From: a bacterium
GTDB lineage: Bacteria > Cyanobacteriota > Vampirovibrionia > Gastranaerophilales > Gastranaerophilaceae
Direction: 5' to 3'
NCBI GenBank assembly: GCA_017470245.1
Contig: JAFUEV010000060.1
Span: 1 to 64,000, forward strand
DNA length: 64,000 bases
Of this stretch, positions 16,524 through 26,058 are shown piece by piece; position 1 is the stretch's first letter, and each line of letters starts with the position of its first letter. Both the position numbers and the translations under genes were made by a program. Below the pieces are notes generated by a model. That model made no database searches, had not been told where the DNA came from, and worked only from the letters and a program-made list of their open reading frames with translations.

Positions 16524-17421
16524 CATTATTGTCTGCTAATATTGTTGATACAGCATTTTCAATTGATGTTGCGTATGGAATTATACCTTCTAGAAATGCG
16601 GAAGTTAATGCTTCTTTTATTTCTGCTGAAGGATTAACCAAGACAAATTTACCGCCGTTTTCTGCACATGTTTTATATATTTCTGCAAATACGTATGCGT
16701 TATCAATGTCAAAATTTGTAATTTTTTTCAAATCAAATAAGACATGTTTTATTCCTGTATATACTGATGAATTAATATTTTTTATAATAGAATCAAATAC
16801 TTTTGCTTCATTAAATCTATTAATACTATATGCCACAATATTATTATTTATTACATATCTGGTATACGCTATATTTTTATCAGACTGGAATGAAGAACTT
16901 AAATATTTTAACAGTTTTGTATGCCAATCTTTATCTTTTTGAATATAAAAATCAGCACCGTATTCATAGCATTTATCTATCAACTCTGAATCATCAGTAC
17001 CCGAAATAACAACAATTTTACTGCTGACACCCGTTTCTTCTATTCTTTTAACAGCTGCTTTAATTAGTTCTAAACCATCACTGCTATCAGGAATAAATAA
17101 ATCAATTATTACACAGTCAAATTGAGCCTTATGAAGTTCAGATAAAGCTTCTTCCTTATGTCTTGCAACTCTTGGAATAATACCTATCCTTTTTAATACA
17201 GTACTCAATTGATATATAGACAACTCTAAATCATCAGCAATTAAGATTTTTTTATCTTCCAGTGAATCAATCCTAATTTCAGAAGCAAATGAATATATTT
17301 TTCGTTCTATTTCTATTAATGCCTCCGATATATCACCTGAAGTAAGACCTTCTGCGCCTATTTTCTGATTCATTGACGCCAATTCAAATAATTTATTAAG
17401 TTGTTCTGTATTAATTTCCAT
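16513..17421 (-). CDS. Response-regulator receiver fused to a STAS-like domain
   Basis: About 302 residues. After a helical N terminus there is a receiver domain with 'ILIADD' (D63, D64), phosphoacceptor D107 ('CVIIDLFIP'), 'IVVISGTDD' and the Lys of 'DFYIQKDKDW'. The C-terminal ~100 residues look like a STAS / anti-sigma-factor-antagonist fold: 'VFDSIIKNI', 'HVLFDLKKITNFD', 'ENGGKFVLVNPSAEIKEAL'. STAS domains bind anti-sigma factors, often when a Ser is unphosphorylated; here the canonical DxS-type loop reads 'DLKKITNFDIDNA' with no clear Ser. I prefer the ATG at 17421 over GTG 17433. Possible partners are not encoded next to it; a sigma factor is at 56672. Confidence 0.75.
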   Translation of the reverse strand: MEINTEQLNKLFELASMNQKIGAEGLTSGDISEALIEIERKIYSFASEIRIDSLEDKKILIADDLELSIYQLSTVLKRIGIIPRVARHKEEALSELHKAQFDCVIIDLFIPDSSDGLELIKAAVKRIEETGVSSKIVVISGTDDSELIDKCYEYGADFYIQKDKDWHTKLLKYLSSSFQSDKNIAYTRYVINNNIVAYSINRFNEAKVFDSIIKNINSSVYTGIKHVLFDLKKITNFDIDNAYVFAEIYKTCAENGGKFVLVNPSAEIKEALTSAFLEGIIPYATSIENAVSTILADNNVTQ

Positions 17422-17688
17422 AGTTCTCTTCACTTATTTTCTATATAAAAAATTCTAACATTATTTTTTTAATATGACAATTAAGTCTTTATTTTATCTT
17501 TTAGCAAAATATGCAAGATTAAATGATTACGTTTATTAATATATTTTTTCATTATTATTAATTAAGTAATGTATCATTTGTAAGTTGTTTTTTGCATAAA
17601 TAAGTGACAAAAAATATATTTTAATGTTTTAATGTAATTGTTGGGCATGTGTATATTAGTATTTAATACTTAAGAAAGTTAATAAGGT

Positions 17689-18930
17689 ATGAGTTTTAAT
17701 AGAATTTTTAAATTATTTGCATTAGCATTGTTTTTATTTTTTGCAAGTGTTTTAGTTTCTTTAGCTGAAACGTTATATCAAAACACAATTTCTCAAGTCG
17801 TTATTGAAGAAGGAACAGACAATAATTTCAAATTAAATCTTGTTTTTGATGAAAAATATACAGGAAATGCATTTATTCAAAAACGTGAAAACGGTTCATT
17901 TTATGTTTACATTCCTGATACTTCGGCTAATAAAAAAGGTGTTAAAGTTTTATACCGTAACTCTAAAGATAAAGGAATCATTAAGCTCAGCATAGAAGAA
18001 TCCGTTTATCAAAGACAGAACCAAGACTCAAATTATATTAAACTTTACGTAGATGTTATAGGTAGTCATTCAATTCAACTATATTCAAAAACTGTAGAAG
18101 AACAGGCACTGGAACCACCAATTCATTCATTTGATAAATATGATATAGCTATGATTTGTTTATTGGTTCTTGCAGGCTTATTTATATGGAAATTATTATC
18201 TGTTGCAAAAAGAAACGGATATAACTTCAAAAATAAACCAAACAAATATATATCTAATATTTCTTCAATTATGTCCAGAAACAATTTAGTTAATAACAAT
18301 ATTAATACAGAAACTCAATATACAACAAGTAGTGAACCACAACAAGGTATGTCAATTCCTATGGCAAATGACAATCTAATTGACGATAGCCATGTATTGC
18401 CTAAAGTTAATATGAAAAAATCAATGAAATCTTCAGAAGGTGAAGCATTCAGTTGTTTTGATATTCCGTTTGTTAACGAAGCAGAATATACAAGTCCTGC
18501 AATGGAAATTAAAAAACAACTTGATGCATTGAAGATGGATAAATTATCAAAGACAACAAATCCTATTTCAAACAGAAAAGAAACAGAATCCGAATTTTCT
18601 TTACCGATGGTTGAAGAAATAGTACAAAAGAAACAAGAGCAACCAAAAGAAATAAAAAAGAATGAACCTGAATTATTGTCAGAGCTTAGAATTACTCCAA
18701 GAAAAGGTTTTTATTTAACGGCTACTGATGATAATACCTTTGCTTTATTTGGTTTTGTAGATTCAAATGTATTCTTATTAAAGAGATTTAATGATTTATC
18801 TCAAATAAATTTACAAGCTCGTTTTTATGATCGTCAACAAAAAGGTGATTTATATATTGTTAGATTGGATTCATACAAAGCAATGATTGAAATTTCCGAT
18901 AATGGAATGAGAGAACTGGCTGTTTTATAA
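17689..18930 (+). CDS. Single-pass membrane protein with AMIN-like extracytoplasmic domain
   Basis: 413 residues with a signal sequence/anchor at about 6-26 ('IFKLFALALFLFFASVLVSL'). A beta-rich domain follows at about 30-145 ('NTISQVVIEEG', 'FYVYIPDTSANKKG') that reminds me of AMIN domains. A transmembrane helix lies near 153-172 ('IAMICLLVLAGLFIWKLL') and a polar region near 180-330. A C-terminal ~85-residue domain ('ITPRKGFYLTATDDNTFALFGFVD') comes last. AMIN domains target proteins to cell-envelope machines, but that assignment is weak. It is the first gene of a tight operon; the next start is 3 bp after its stop. Confidence 0.65.
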   Translation: MSFNRIFKLFALALFLFFASVLVSLAETLYQNTISQVVIEEGTDNNFKLNLVFDEKYTGNAFIQKRENGSFYVYIPDTSANKKGVKVLYRNSKDKGIIKLSIEESVYQRQNQDSNYIKLYVDVIGSHSIQLYSKTVEEQALEPPIHSFDKYDIAMICLLVLAGLFIWKLLSVAKRNGYNFKNKPNKYISNISSIMSRNNLVNNNINTETQYTTSSEPQQGMSIPMANDNLIDDSHVLPKVNMKKSMKSSEGEAFSCFDIPFVNEAEYTSPAMEIKKQLDALKMDKLSKTTNPISNRKETESEFSLPMVEEIVQKKQEQPKEIKKNEPELLSELRITPRKGFYLTATDDNTFALFGFVDSNVFLLKRFNDLSQINLQARFYDRQQKGDLYIVRLDSYKAMIEISDNGMRELAVL

Positions 18931-18933
18931 AAA

Positions 18934-20169
18934 ATGAGAATAAAACTTCTTACTGTATTTTTTTTAGTCTGTTTACTTTGTGCATTCTTTTTACACTATT
19001 TTTCACAATCTCAGAATATAAAAGGAACAGTTGTTAAGTTTTCTTCTTGGGGTTCTCAAAGTGAAGTAGAAGTATTAAAATCAGTCATTAATGAATTTGA
19101 AAAGGAAAATCCAAATATTCATATTGATTTTATACATATTCCGCAAAATTATTATCAAAAAATACACCTTTTATTTGCATCAGGACTGCAACCCGATGTT
19201 ATATTTATAAACAATCAAAATATCCCATTATATATAAATGCAGGATTATTAGAAGATTTATCATCAGAATTTCCAGAAATAGAAAATATTTTTTTCAATC
19301 AAGCTATTAATTGTTTTAAAGAAAACGAAAAATTGTATGCAATACCAAGAGATTTATCAAACCTTGTAATTTATTACAACAAGGATATTTTAAAAGAATC
19401 AAAAATTGTTTTACCAAAAAAAATAAATGATATATATGAGCTTAGGGATATTTTATTAAAATTAACAAATGAAAACCATTTTGGTATAAATTATGAAGAT
19501 AATTCCTTATATTGGTTATATTATTTGGCATCTAATGGTGGTGGTGTAATTGCAGATGATAAAAAGTCGATAATAATTAATAAAACACAGAGTATAAATG
19601 CAATTAATCTGTATTCGGATTTTATAAATAAATATCATATAGCTCCAACAAAAGCACAAATAGGAAGTATGACTCCGGCACAAATGTTTATTAACGGGAA
19701 ACTTGCTATGTATTTAGGTGGCAGATGGATGGTGCCAAAATTTAGAGAAACCATTAATTTTGATTGGGATATTATTGATTTTCCGGCTTCTTCTAACAAT
19801 AAGGTTTATATTGATTCATCAGGATGGGCTATTTCAAAAAAATCAAAAAACAAAAAAGCTGCAATTCTTTTTATAAAATATCTTTCTTCAAAAAATACAA
19901 TTGACAAATTTACTAAAAGTGGATTGATTATACCGGCAAGAAAAGATAGTGCCTACAGTCAAATATTTTTAAATTCGACTGAAAAACCACATAACTCAAT
20001 CATTTTTCTTAATATGCTTGAATATGCAAAACCTACACCTGTTATAAAAAATTATAATTCGGTTAATGATATACTAAAAGAAGAAGCTCAAAAAGTTTTT
20101 GACGGAAAAAAACAGGCTGAAGAAATATTTGATGAAAATGTTGTAAATAGACTTGAAAGACTATTATAA
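18934..20169 (+). CDS. Extracellular solute-binding protein, family 1 (MalE/UgpB-like)
   Basis: 411 residues: a hydrophobic N-terminal export segment (about 4-23), then the SBP_bac_1 fold with 'VVKFSSWGSQSEVEVLKSVI', 'GLQPDVIFINNQN', 'YAIPRDLSNLVIYYNKD' and 'LAMYLGGRWMVPKF'. Such proteins capture sugars, oligosaccharides or glycerophosphodiesters for ABC importers. No lipobox is evident and no ABC permease or ATPase gene is nearby, so the partner transporter must be elsewhere, or the protein senses rather than transports. Its stop overlaps the next start by one base (TAATG), linking it tightly to a purine-type permease. Confidence 0.85.
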   Translation: MRIKLLTVFFLVCLLCAFFLHYFSQSQNIKGTVVKFSSWGSQSEVEVLKSVINEFEKENPNIHIDFIHIPQNYYQKIHLLFASGLQPDVIFINNQNIPLYINAGLLEDLSSEFPEIENIFFNQAINCFKENEKLYAIPRDLSNLVIYYNKDILKESKIVLPKKINDIYELRDILLKLTNENHFGINYEDNSLYWLYYLASNGGGVIADDKKSIIINKTQSINAINLYSDFINKYHIAPTKAQIGSMTPAQMFINGKLAMYLGGRWMVPKFRETINFDWDIIDFPASSNNKVYIDSSGWAISKKSKNKKAAILFIKYLSSKNTIDKFTKSGLIIPARKDSAYSQIFLNSTEKPHNSIIFLNMLEYAKPTPVIKNYNSVNDILKEEAQKVFDGKKQAEEIFDENVVNRLERLL

Positions 20170-21464
20170 TGGATATTTTGAACAGAATATTTAATTTAAA
20201 AGAAAACAATACAGATATAAAAACAGAAATAACTGCAGGTTTAACTACCTTTTTTACAATGTCTTATCTTCTTGTATTAAGTCCTAAGCTATTGGAAATT
20301 GCAGGTTTAAATTTTTCAGTATCTATTACTGTAACCGTTTTAGTTACCTTTATTTGCAGCTTATTAATGGCGTTTATTGCTAATAAACCTTTTGCAGTTG
20401 CTCCATTTTTGGGGGAAACTGCATTTATTGCTTATACAATAACAGGATTATTAGGTTTTTCTATAAAAACCGCCTTAACTGCAATATTAATATCCGGAAT
20501 TATATTATTAATAATGACATTAACTAATATACGAACATATATTGTTTCGCAAATACCTGAGAATATAAAGCTTTCATTTTGTGTTGGATTGGGATTGTTT
20601 TTTATATTTATTTCATTAAAAGACATAGGAATTGTTAATTTTACAACAAAAGGGATTCCCCTTCAAATAGGTAATTTTACATCATTATCCGTATTATTAG
20701 GTTTTTTTTGTTTTCTTCTGATAGTAATTCTTTCCAAACGAGGAGTTAAAGCAGCAGTATTAATATCGATAGTAATAACAACAATACTTGGTTTAATTTC
20801 AGGTGATGTTGAGATGCCAAAACAAGTGATATCAATGCCAACGGGTATTTCTTCATCCTTTATGCAATTAGATTTTTCGAAAATACTAAATAAAAATTTT
20901 GCAGCAATTCTATTTGTAATATTTATGCTTGTTAATATTGATACAGCAGGTTCAATAATTGGCTTAGAGTATAACTTAAAAAATGAAAAACCAAATTACA
21001 AAAAAGCAATGATTGCTGATTCTCTTGCCGTTATTATAGCCCCAATATTTGGAACAACAACTCCCGGAGCTTACCTTGATTCTATGACAGGAATAAGTTC
21101 CGGAGGAAGAACAGGTTTAACAGCATTTACTGTTGGGTGTATGTTTCTTTTAGGCTTATTATTTTCTCCACTTATAATGATTATACCTGCTTATGCTTAT
21201 GCTCCTGCACTATTATATGTCGGTATTTTAATGACTTCTGCAATAACAAAAATTGATTTTACTGACATTTCTGAATATGCAACATCTATTTTTACAATTG
21301 CAATAATGATTTTCACTTATAATATCGGTGCAGGAATTATTTCCGCTTTTATTACATACCCTTTAATCAAATTGTTTAGTGGTCATAAACACGAAACAAA
21401 CATTGTTGTTTGGACAATGTTTGTTATATCTTTAATTTTCTTTATTATTTATCCGTACAATTAA
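20169..21464 (+). CDS. NCS2 family nucleobase permease (AzgA/PbuG-like)
   Basis: 431 residues with 12 or more hydrophobic helices. The AzgA-type opening 'ITAGLTTFFTMSYLLVLSP' occurs near residue 21, with 'FAVAPFLGETAFIAY' near 75. The second half carries 'LVNIDTAGSIIG' and 'PIFGTTTPGAYLDSMTGISSGGRTGLTA', the conserved substrate-site helices of adenine/guanine/hypoxanthine permeases. It imports purine bases with protons in characterised relatives; the exact base cannot be told. It is the last gene of the operon and is translationally coupled to the solute-binding protein. Confidence 0.88.
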   Translation: MDILNRIFNLKENNTDIKTEITAGLTTFFTMSYLLVLSPKLLEIAGLNFSVSITVTVLVTFICSLLMAFIANKPFAVAPFLGETAFIAYTITGLLGFSIKTALTAILISGIILLIMTLTNIRTYIVSQIPENIKLSFCVGLGLFFIFISLKDIGIVNFTTKGIPLQIGNFTSLSVLLGFFCFLLIVILSKRGVKAAVLISIVITTILGLISGDVEMPKQVISMPTGISSSFMQLDFSKILNKNFAAILFVIFMLVNIDTAGSIIGLEYNLKNEKPNYKKAMIADSLAVIIAPIFGTTTPGAYLDSMTGISSGGRTGLTAFTVGCMFLLGLLFSPLIMIIPAYAYAPALLYVGILMTSAITKIDFTDISEYATSIFTIAIMIFTYNIGAGIISAFITYPLIKLFSGHKHETNIVVWTMFVISLIFFIIYPYN

Positions 21465-21704
21465 ACATTTAACAATACGAATGTATTAAATTTCTTTTTT
21501 CTGTTTACGAATTTGAATAATACTTTTTTCATTTTATTACCTCTATATATATAAAGTATATAAAAGTGGTTTTATTGATTTATTTTTTATCTTTATTAAG
21601 TAATGTTAATTATCCTTTATACAAAGTAAAAAAAACTAAAGTAAGGATTAAAAAAGTCGATATTTTCTATAAGAACGAATATATTTACGCTGTAGGAGAA
21701 AATA

Positions 21705-22256
21705 ATGGCAAACAATGACTCGTTAAACATTAGTAACATAGAATTAGATTTAAATGAAATCAGCTCAGTAAAGAACTTAATTTCCGGTGTTTTATTTGAT
21801 GATAGTTTTAATAATTTAAACTATATAAAAAATTGTTCATTTCACAAGCCAGTAAAATCGACACTTTCCGTTAATAATGTCAATGGAAATTTGGAATTTA
21901 TTTCAGTTGATTCAAATGTTTTTTCTCCTTTTGCAAAAGTAATAACAGAAAAAGTATTTTTTGAAATAGTTGGTGCGACAAATCAAGGTTTATCAAAAAA
22001 TTCGGGAGAATATCAAGAATATCTGTATGGATTATATTGGGAAGCAAAAAAAGAAAACGATGAAGGCTTTATATCAGATATTTTCAACAAAGCCTATGTC
22101 TTTAAAAATAATTTGAATTATGTTAAAAAAATATCCGAAAATCCATTATTTAAAAAAGAATGGCACAAAAATTTTGGCAGAATTAGTCCTGTAAAGGTAT
22201 TCAAACACGAAGGTTCATTAAAAAAGATAAATATTATTTCCGAAATGATAAAATAA
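21705..22256 (+). CDS. Unknown 183-residue protein
   Basis: Starts at ATG with GTAGGAGAA upstream. The sequence is soluble and mixed alpha/beta, with asparagine-rich segments and a C-terminal 'NPLFKKEWHKNFGRISP' stretch. No motif, signal or membrane segment is visible and I do not recognise the family. It stands alone between the permease operon and an intrinsic terminator and probably has its own promoter in the 240-bp gap upstream. Confidence 0.6.
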   Translation: MANNDSLNISNIELDLNEISSVKNLISGVLFDDSFNNLNYIKNCSFHKPVKSTLSVNNVNGNLEFISVDSNVFSPFAKVITEKVFFEIVGATNQGLSKNSGEYQEYLYGLYWEAKKENDEGFISDIFNKAYVFKNNLNYVKKISENPLFKKEWHKNFGRISPVKVFKHEGSLKKINIISEMIK

Positions 22257-22296
22257 AGTTCCTCTTGAAAAAATTTCCCAAAGTGTAGTAAACCTT

Positions 22297-22325
22297 AAAA
22301 GAAGCATTTTATGCTTCTTTTTTTC
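22297..22325 (+). terminator. Intrinsic terminator
   Basis: Stem GAAGCAT-TTT-ATGCTTC followed by an unbroken run of T, about 40 bp after the 21705-22256 gene. Confidence 0.85.
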
Positions 22326-22352
22326 ATTAAAACAACCATAGAAAATTAATGC

Positions 22353-22358
22353 TATAAT
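22353..22358 (+). promoter_or_regulatory. Candidate -10 element
   Basis: A perfect TATAAT 26 bp before the ATG at 22384, with a GGGGAA ribosome-binding site between them. The -35 region is weak. Confidence 0.4.
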
Positions 22359-22383
22359 TATTTTATAAACATTTGGGGAAATA

Positions 22384-23928
22384 ATGAAAAAATTCTTTTT
22401 TATAATAACTTTAATGATTTTTTGTTGTGGAATGTGTTGTATTAATGCTCTACCAGATAATGATATATGGGCAAGATTAATAGTTGGTGCTCATATAGTA
22501 GAAAATTTCAGTATCTTGAAAAATGATTTTTTATCATATACACCGACCCACCCTTGGTATGACCATGAATGGGGTGCAAGTATATTTATATATTCGGCAT
22601 TAAAATATTTTGGAGATAGCGGTTTAATACTATTAAAAGGTATTTTATCAGCAATCACTATTTTTATTTGCTATAAAACAGTTGAAATAAGAGAACCCAA
22701 GAACTCAAATGCTTATAACCTCTTATATTTTGTTATTATGTACTTGGCAATGCAAAATTCCATTGGAAATGTCGTAAGATGTTTAATGTTTACCTGTGTT
22801 TTCTTTTCATTATTTTTATACATTCTTGAAAAAACAAGACACACAGGGAATAAAAAATTACTTATTTTATTACCTGTAATAATGGTTTTTTGGAGTAATA
22901 TCCATGGAGGATGCATCAGCGGGTTAGGACTAATTGCAATTTATTGTTTTGGGGAATTTTTAAACAAAAAATCATTTAAAGAATATATTTATACAGGATT
23001 TGGTACAATTGTAGCATTATTTATTAATCCATACGGTTTTGAATATGTTAAATTTCTTTTTTATGCGGCAACTATGGATAGAAGTACCATTGCAGAATGG
23101 TTAAGTTCCTTCCATCCCAAATTTGTATACTCATATTTAAAATATAAATTTTATCTTATTTTTATGACATTGATTCTTTTTATCGATATTATCAAACAAA
23201 AAATAAATTATGAAAAAGCTGACAAAACTAAGATTTTACTTTATATTGTTATGGCATACTTATCCATAACACACGTAAGACATCAATTATTTTTTGTAAT
23301 TACTGCAGGTGTATTTTTATATGATGAATTTTACGGTCTGTTCAATACTTTCATATACAAAATAAGAAAATTTTTAAAAATAGAAAATCCGGAATTGATA
23401 AATAATTTTTGTATGGTCAAGGATATAATTATTTATGCAATTATTTTACTTATTACTCTACCGCCATTATTAACAAAAGAAAAAACAATAAGAATAACAG
23501 AGACAGCTTATCCTCGATATGCAATAGAGTTTATTAAAATAAACAATATAACAGGAAATTTGTTTATCAATTTTGACTGGGGCAGCTATGCTGCATATAA
23601 ACTGTATCCAAACAATTTAATCGTTATGGACGGAAGATATGAAGAAGTATATAATCCAAACCTGTTAGATGAATTATATAATTTTCATCTGCTTGAAAAT
23701 GACTGGTACAAGATAATAAGAGACTACAAAACAGATGTAATGGTGTTAGAGAAAAAATATCCTGTATATGAAAAGATTGTCAATCATCCGGAGTGGACTT
23801 TAGTTTTTGAAAATAATTTATCAGGCGTTTTTGTTCCTTCTGAAAATTTAAAAGAAAAATACCTGTACCCAACCCCGAATGATGATTATTATAATCAAAC
23901 GAAATTTGATACAGGTATAAGATTCTAA
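22384..23928 (+). CDS. GT-C-like polytopic membrane protein
   Basis: 514 residues: a hydrophobic start, then an acidic loop 'LPDNDIWARLIVGAHIV' near 23-39 and 'FLSYTPTHPWYDHEWGASIF'. That pair of motifs marks a broad family of GT-C-fold-like membrane glycosyltransferases of the dolichyl-phosphate-mannosyltransferase type. About ten hydrophobic helices follow up to residue 370. A soluble C-terminal segment has 'LFINFDWGSYAAYKLYP' and 'VMDGRYEEVY', also typical. It probably transfers sugar from a lipid-linked donor across the membrane; donor and acceptor are unknown. Its 3' end converges on the 672-residue protein gene. Confidence 0.7.
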   Translation: MKKFFFIITLMIFCCGMCCINALPDNDIWARLIVGAHIVENFSILKNDFLSYTPTHPWYDHEWGASIFIYSALKYFGDSGLILLKGILSAITIFICYKTVEIREPKNSNAYNLLYFVIMYLAMQNSIGNVVRCLMFTCVFFSLFLYILEKTRHTGNKKLLILLPVIMVFWSNIHGGCISGLGLIAIYCFGEFLNKKSFKEYIYTGFGTIVALFINPYGFEYVKFLFYAATMDRSTIAEWLSSFHPKFVYSYLKYKFYLIFMTLILFIDIIKQKINYEKADKTKILLYIVMAYLSITHVRHQLFFVITAGVFLYDEFYGLFNTFIYKIRKFLKIENPELINNFCMVKDIIIYAIILLITLPPLLTKEKTIRITETAYPRYAIEFIKINNITGNLFINFDWGSYAAYKLYPNNLIVMDGRYEEVYNPNLLDELYNFHLLENDWYKIIRDYKTDVMVLEKKYPVYEKIVNHPEWTLVFENNLSGVFVPSENLKEKYLYPTPNDDYYNQTKFDTGIRF

Positions 23929-23938
23929 AAATATTATT

Positions 23939-25957
23939 CTACTGTCCTGACAAATTTATTTTTTGTTTATATTTTGCTTTTTTTCCATCATGGAATAACA
24001 TCCATTCATTGTTTATATCTTCATACAGTTCATGTCCGTCATTATATTGACCATAATTTGATTTTACAAGTTCTATTGTTTCATTATCTGCAGTATCAAA
24101 GAAAGTATCTAATGTTAGGTAATCAGTACCGCCTATCATTTGATCAGTAGCATTTGAAAGGCTTTGACATAATATTTTTATGGCATCTTCATTTCCTGCT
24201 TTAGCTTCATTTATGCATGCTTCCATAAATTTTTGCATATATTCTTTTTTTTCGGTTGAAGACAGATAATCTGCCTGACTAATAATTGTGCTCCATTTTG
24301 CATCTCCTCCGGCTGCGAATATTTTGACCAAATCAGCGTCTGACAATTCATCACTAAATAAGTACCCTTCTATTTGAGCATTATTTCCAGAGAATAGCCC
24401 TGTCATAAGTTCACTAGCAACATTTTCTGCATCTTCAGTAGAAATAGTTGCCCTTTCTACTACTTCTTCTGCTTCTAAGGCAGCATCAACATCTTCTGTT
24501 CCTTCGACTGTAGCTTCTGCTTCTCCTGTGGCAGCAGCCTCTTCAACTGTTTGTTCAGCAGCGCTTACAGTATCAGTATCGTCTATTCCTTCAACCGTAG
24601 CTTCTGCATCTTCTGATTCTTCAACAGTTGCCTCATCATCTTCTGTATCTGCTGCAGCTTCAGCGTTATCCGGTTCAGCCACCACTTCAGCTTCATCCTG
24701 TCCTTCAACAGCAGCTTCTGCATCATCTGTGGCAGCATCATCCGTTTCATCAACAGATGATTCACTTATTACATAATACTGTTTATTACCTGCATCATCT
24801 ACAACTAAATGTCCAACTAACGTTTCACCATCATACAAATCGTATGTTTTACCTGCTTCTGGTGTTGTTACTTCAGTTTTACCACTTTTGATTGTATAGC
24901 CCTCATATGTTGCTCCAAAATCAGAGGGCTTAATTGCTTTTAATGGATTACCTTTTTTGTCGGAAATTTCTCCTGACACACTATCTATAGCCCAATCAGA
25001 AGGAACATTATTAAATTGATGTTTATAATAATCTATATTTAAATATACATCAGATATGGATTCCGTTTCTTTATCATATTTACAAGAACCAATTACATTT
25101 CCTTTTTTATCCTTTAATGTACCGGTTTCTGTATCAATTTTTATTTCTTTATTGTTAATTAATGATTGTATTTCATCATTGTTTGTATAATTAACAAGTT
25201 GTTTTTCTTTTTCTCCTTTTTTATTAAATTTATATATTTTCCCGTCATCCGTTTGATAACAATTGTCAGGAAGTGATTCAGGGTTTGCATACAAATGATA
25301 AAGCATAGCTTCATCTTCAATACCATCACCATTTGTATCTTTTTCTTCTATGGTAACTTCACCTATTTGAACATCACCATACATAATTTTATTATCCTCT
25401 ATTGTGTATCCTTGGGGTAAATCAGATATAGATACTTTTACCGTACCGCTTGGACTTGCACCTACATTATGGAGGTTTGATTCAGCATCACTTCCTGCTG
25501 CATCACTTCCTGTTGCTTCACTTTCTTCTTCTGCTTCACCTGAATCATCTGTTGAAGAAAGAGCTGTAGAATATGCAGCTGCTTCTGCCGAATCAGCATT
25601 TAACAATGCATTCCAAAAAGAATAACCTTGAATTTGAGATTTATCAATCCCTTTTGAAGTTATAATACTGAGTTCTTCTTTTGATAAATATTGTTCTCTA
25701 TCATCTGTTCCTTCTATGTTAAGTATGTCAAATATCATTCGTGCTTCATCTTCAGAAATAGAACCGCCGGAAGCAATTTGTAAATAACTGTATAATTCAT
25801 CAAAACTGGCTTTCTCATCATCTCCATAATCAAAGATTGTGTCACAACCTCTATTTATTTCTTGAGCAATATTATCTACCTGTTCAGCTACTTCTGCGGC
25901 ATCAAGTCCTTTATTTTGAGCATAATTAGCAATCCTAATATTGATTTCATCAGCCAT
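23939..25957 (-). CDS. Acidic modular protein with EF-hand-like N terminus and Ala/Glu-rich linker
   Basis: 672 residues with no signal peptide. The N-terminal ~110 residues are helical with EF-hand-like acidic loops ('DYGDDEKASFDELYSYL'). 'KDTNGDGIEDEA' near residue 206 looks like a calcium loop. From about 180 to 395 there are several short beta modules with 'DKKGNVIGSCKYDKE'-type turns. A very acidic Ala/Glu/Asp/Val repeat linker spans about 396-510. The last ~150 residues form a helical domain ('LSDADLVKIFAAGG', 'MEACINEAKAGNEDAIK', 'ADNETIELV') that recurs in the 1722-residue neighbour. The two genes lie in one orientation, separated by a 17-bp inverted repeat. Function is unknown. Confidence 0.65.
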   Translation of the reverse strand: MADEINIRIANYAQNKGLDAAEVAEQVDNIAQEINRGCDTIFDYGDDEKASFDELYSYLQIASGGSISEDEARMIFDILNIEGTDDREQYLSKEELSIITSKGIDKSQIQGYSFWNALLNADSAEAAAYSTALSSTDDSGEAEEESEATGSDAAGSDAESNLHNVGASPSGTVKVSISDLPQGYTIEDNKIMYGDVQIGEVTIEEKDTNGDGIEDEAMLYHLYANPESLPDNCYQTDDGKIYKFNKKGEKEKQLVNYTNNDEIQSLINNKEIKIDTETGTLKDKKGNVIGSCKYDKETESISDVYLNIDYYKHQFNNVPSDWAIDSVSGEISDKKGNPLKAIKPSDFGATYEGYTIKSGKTEVTTPEAGKTYDLYDGETLVGHLVVDDAGNKQYYVISESSVDETDDAATDDAEAAVEGQDEAEVVAEPDNAEAAADTEDDEATVEESEDAEATVEGIDDTDTVSAAEQTVEEAAATGEAEATVEGTEDVDAALEAEEVVERATISTEDAENVASELMTGLFSGNNAQIEGYLFSDELSDADLVKIFAAGGDAKWSTIISQADYLSSTEKKEYMQKFMEACINEAKAGNEDAIKILCQSLSNATDQMIGGTDYLTLDTFFDTADNETIELVKSNYGQYNDGHELYEDINNEWMLFHDGKKAKYKQKINLSGQ

Positions 25958-25979
25958 ATTTCCATACTCCTTGTTCTTA

Positions 25980-26042
25980 CACTTGAAACTTTCATCGGCA
26001 TTTTCGGAATTTATCTTTAATGCATGATGAAAGTTTCAAGTG
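25980..26042 (-). promoter_or_regulatory. 17-bp perfect inverted repeat between two giant-protein genes
   Basis: Arms CACTTGAAACTTTCATC (25980-25996) and its exact complement (26026-26042) are separated by 29 nt. Inside the loop a further GCATT/AATGC pair can form. It starts 17 bp after the stop of the 1722-residue gene and ends 22 bp before the ATG of the 672-residue gene, just before its AAGGAG. No T run follows on the minus strand, so it looks like an mRNA-stabilising or processing structure rather than a terminator. Confidence 0.6.
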
Positions 26043-26058
26043 TTTTGTTACAAAAAAT

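Noticed and set aside
24528..24891. Plus-strand Ser/Ala-rich and Leu/His-rich ORFs
   Set aside because: These mirror the repetitive Ala/Glu/Val linker of the 672-residue protein on the other strand.
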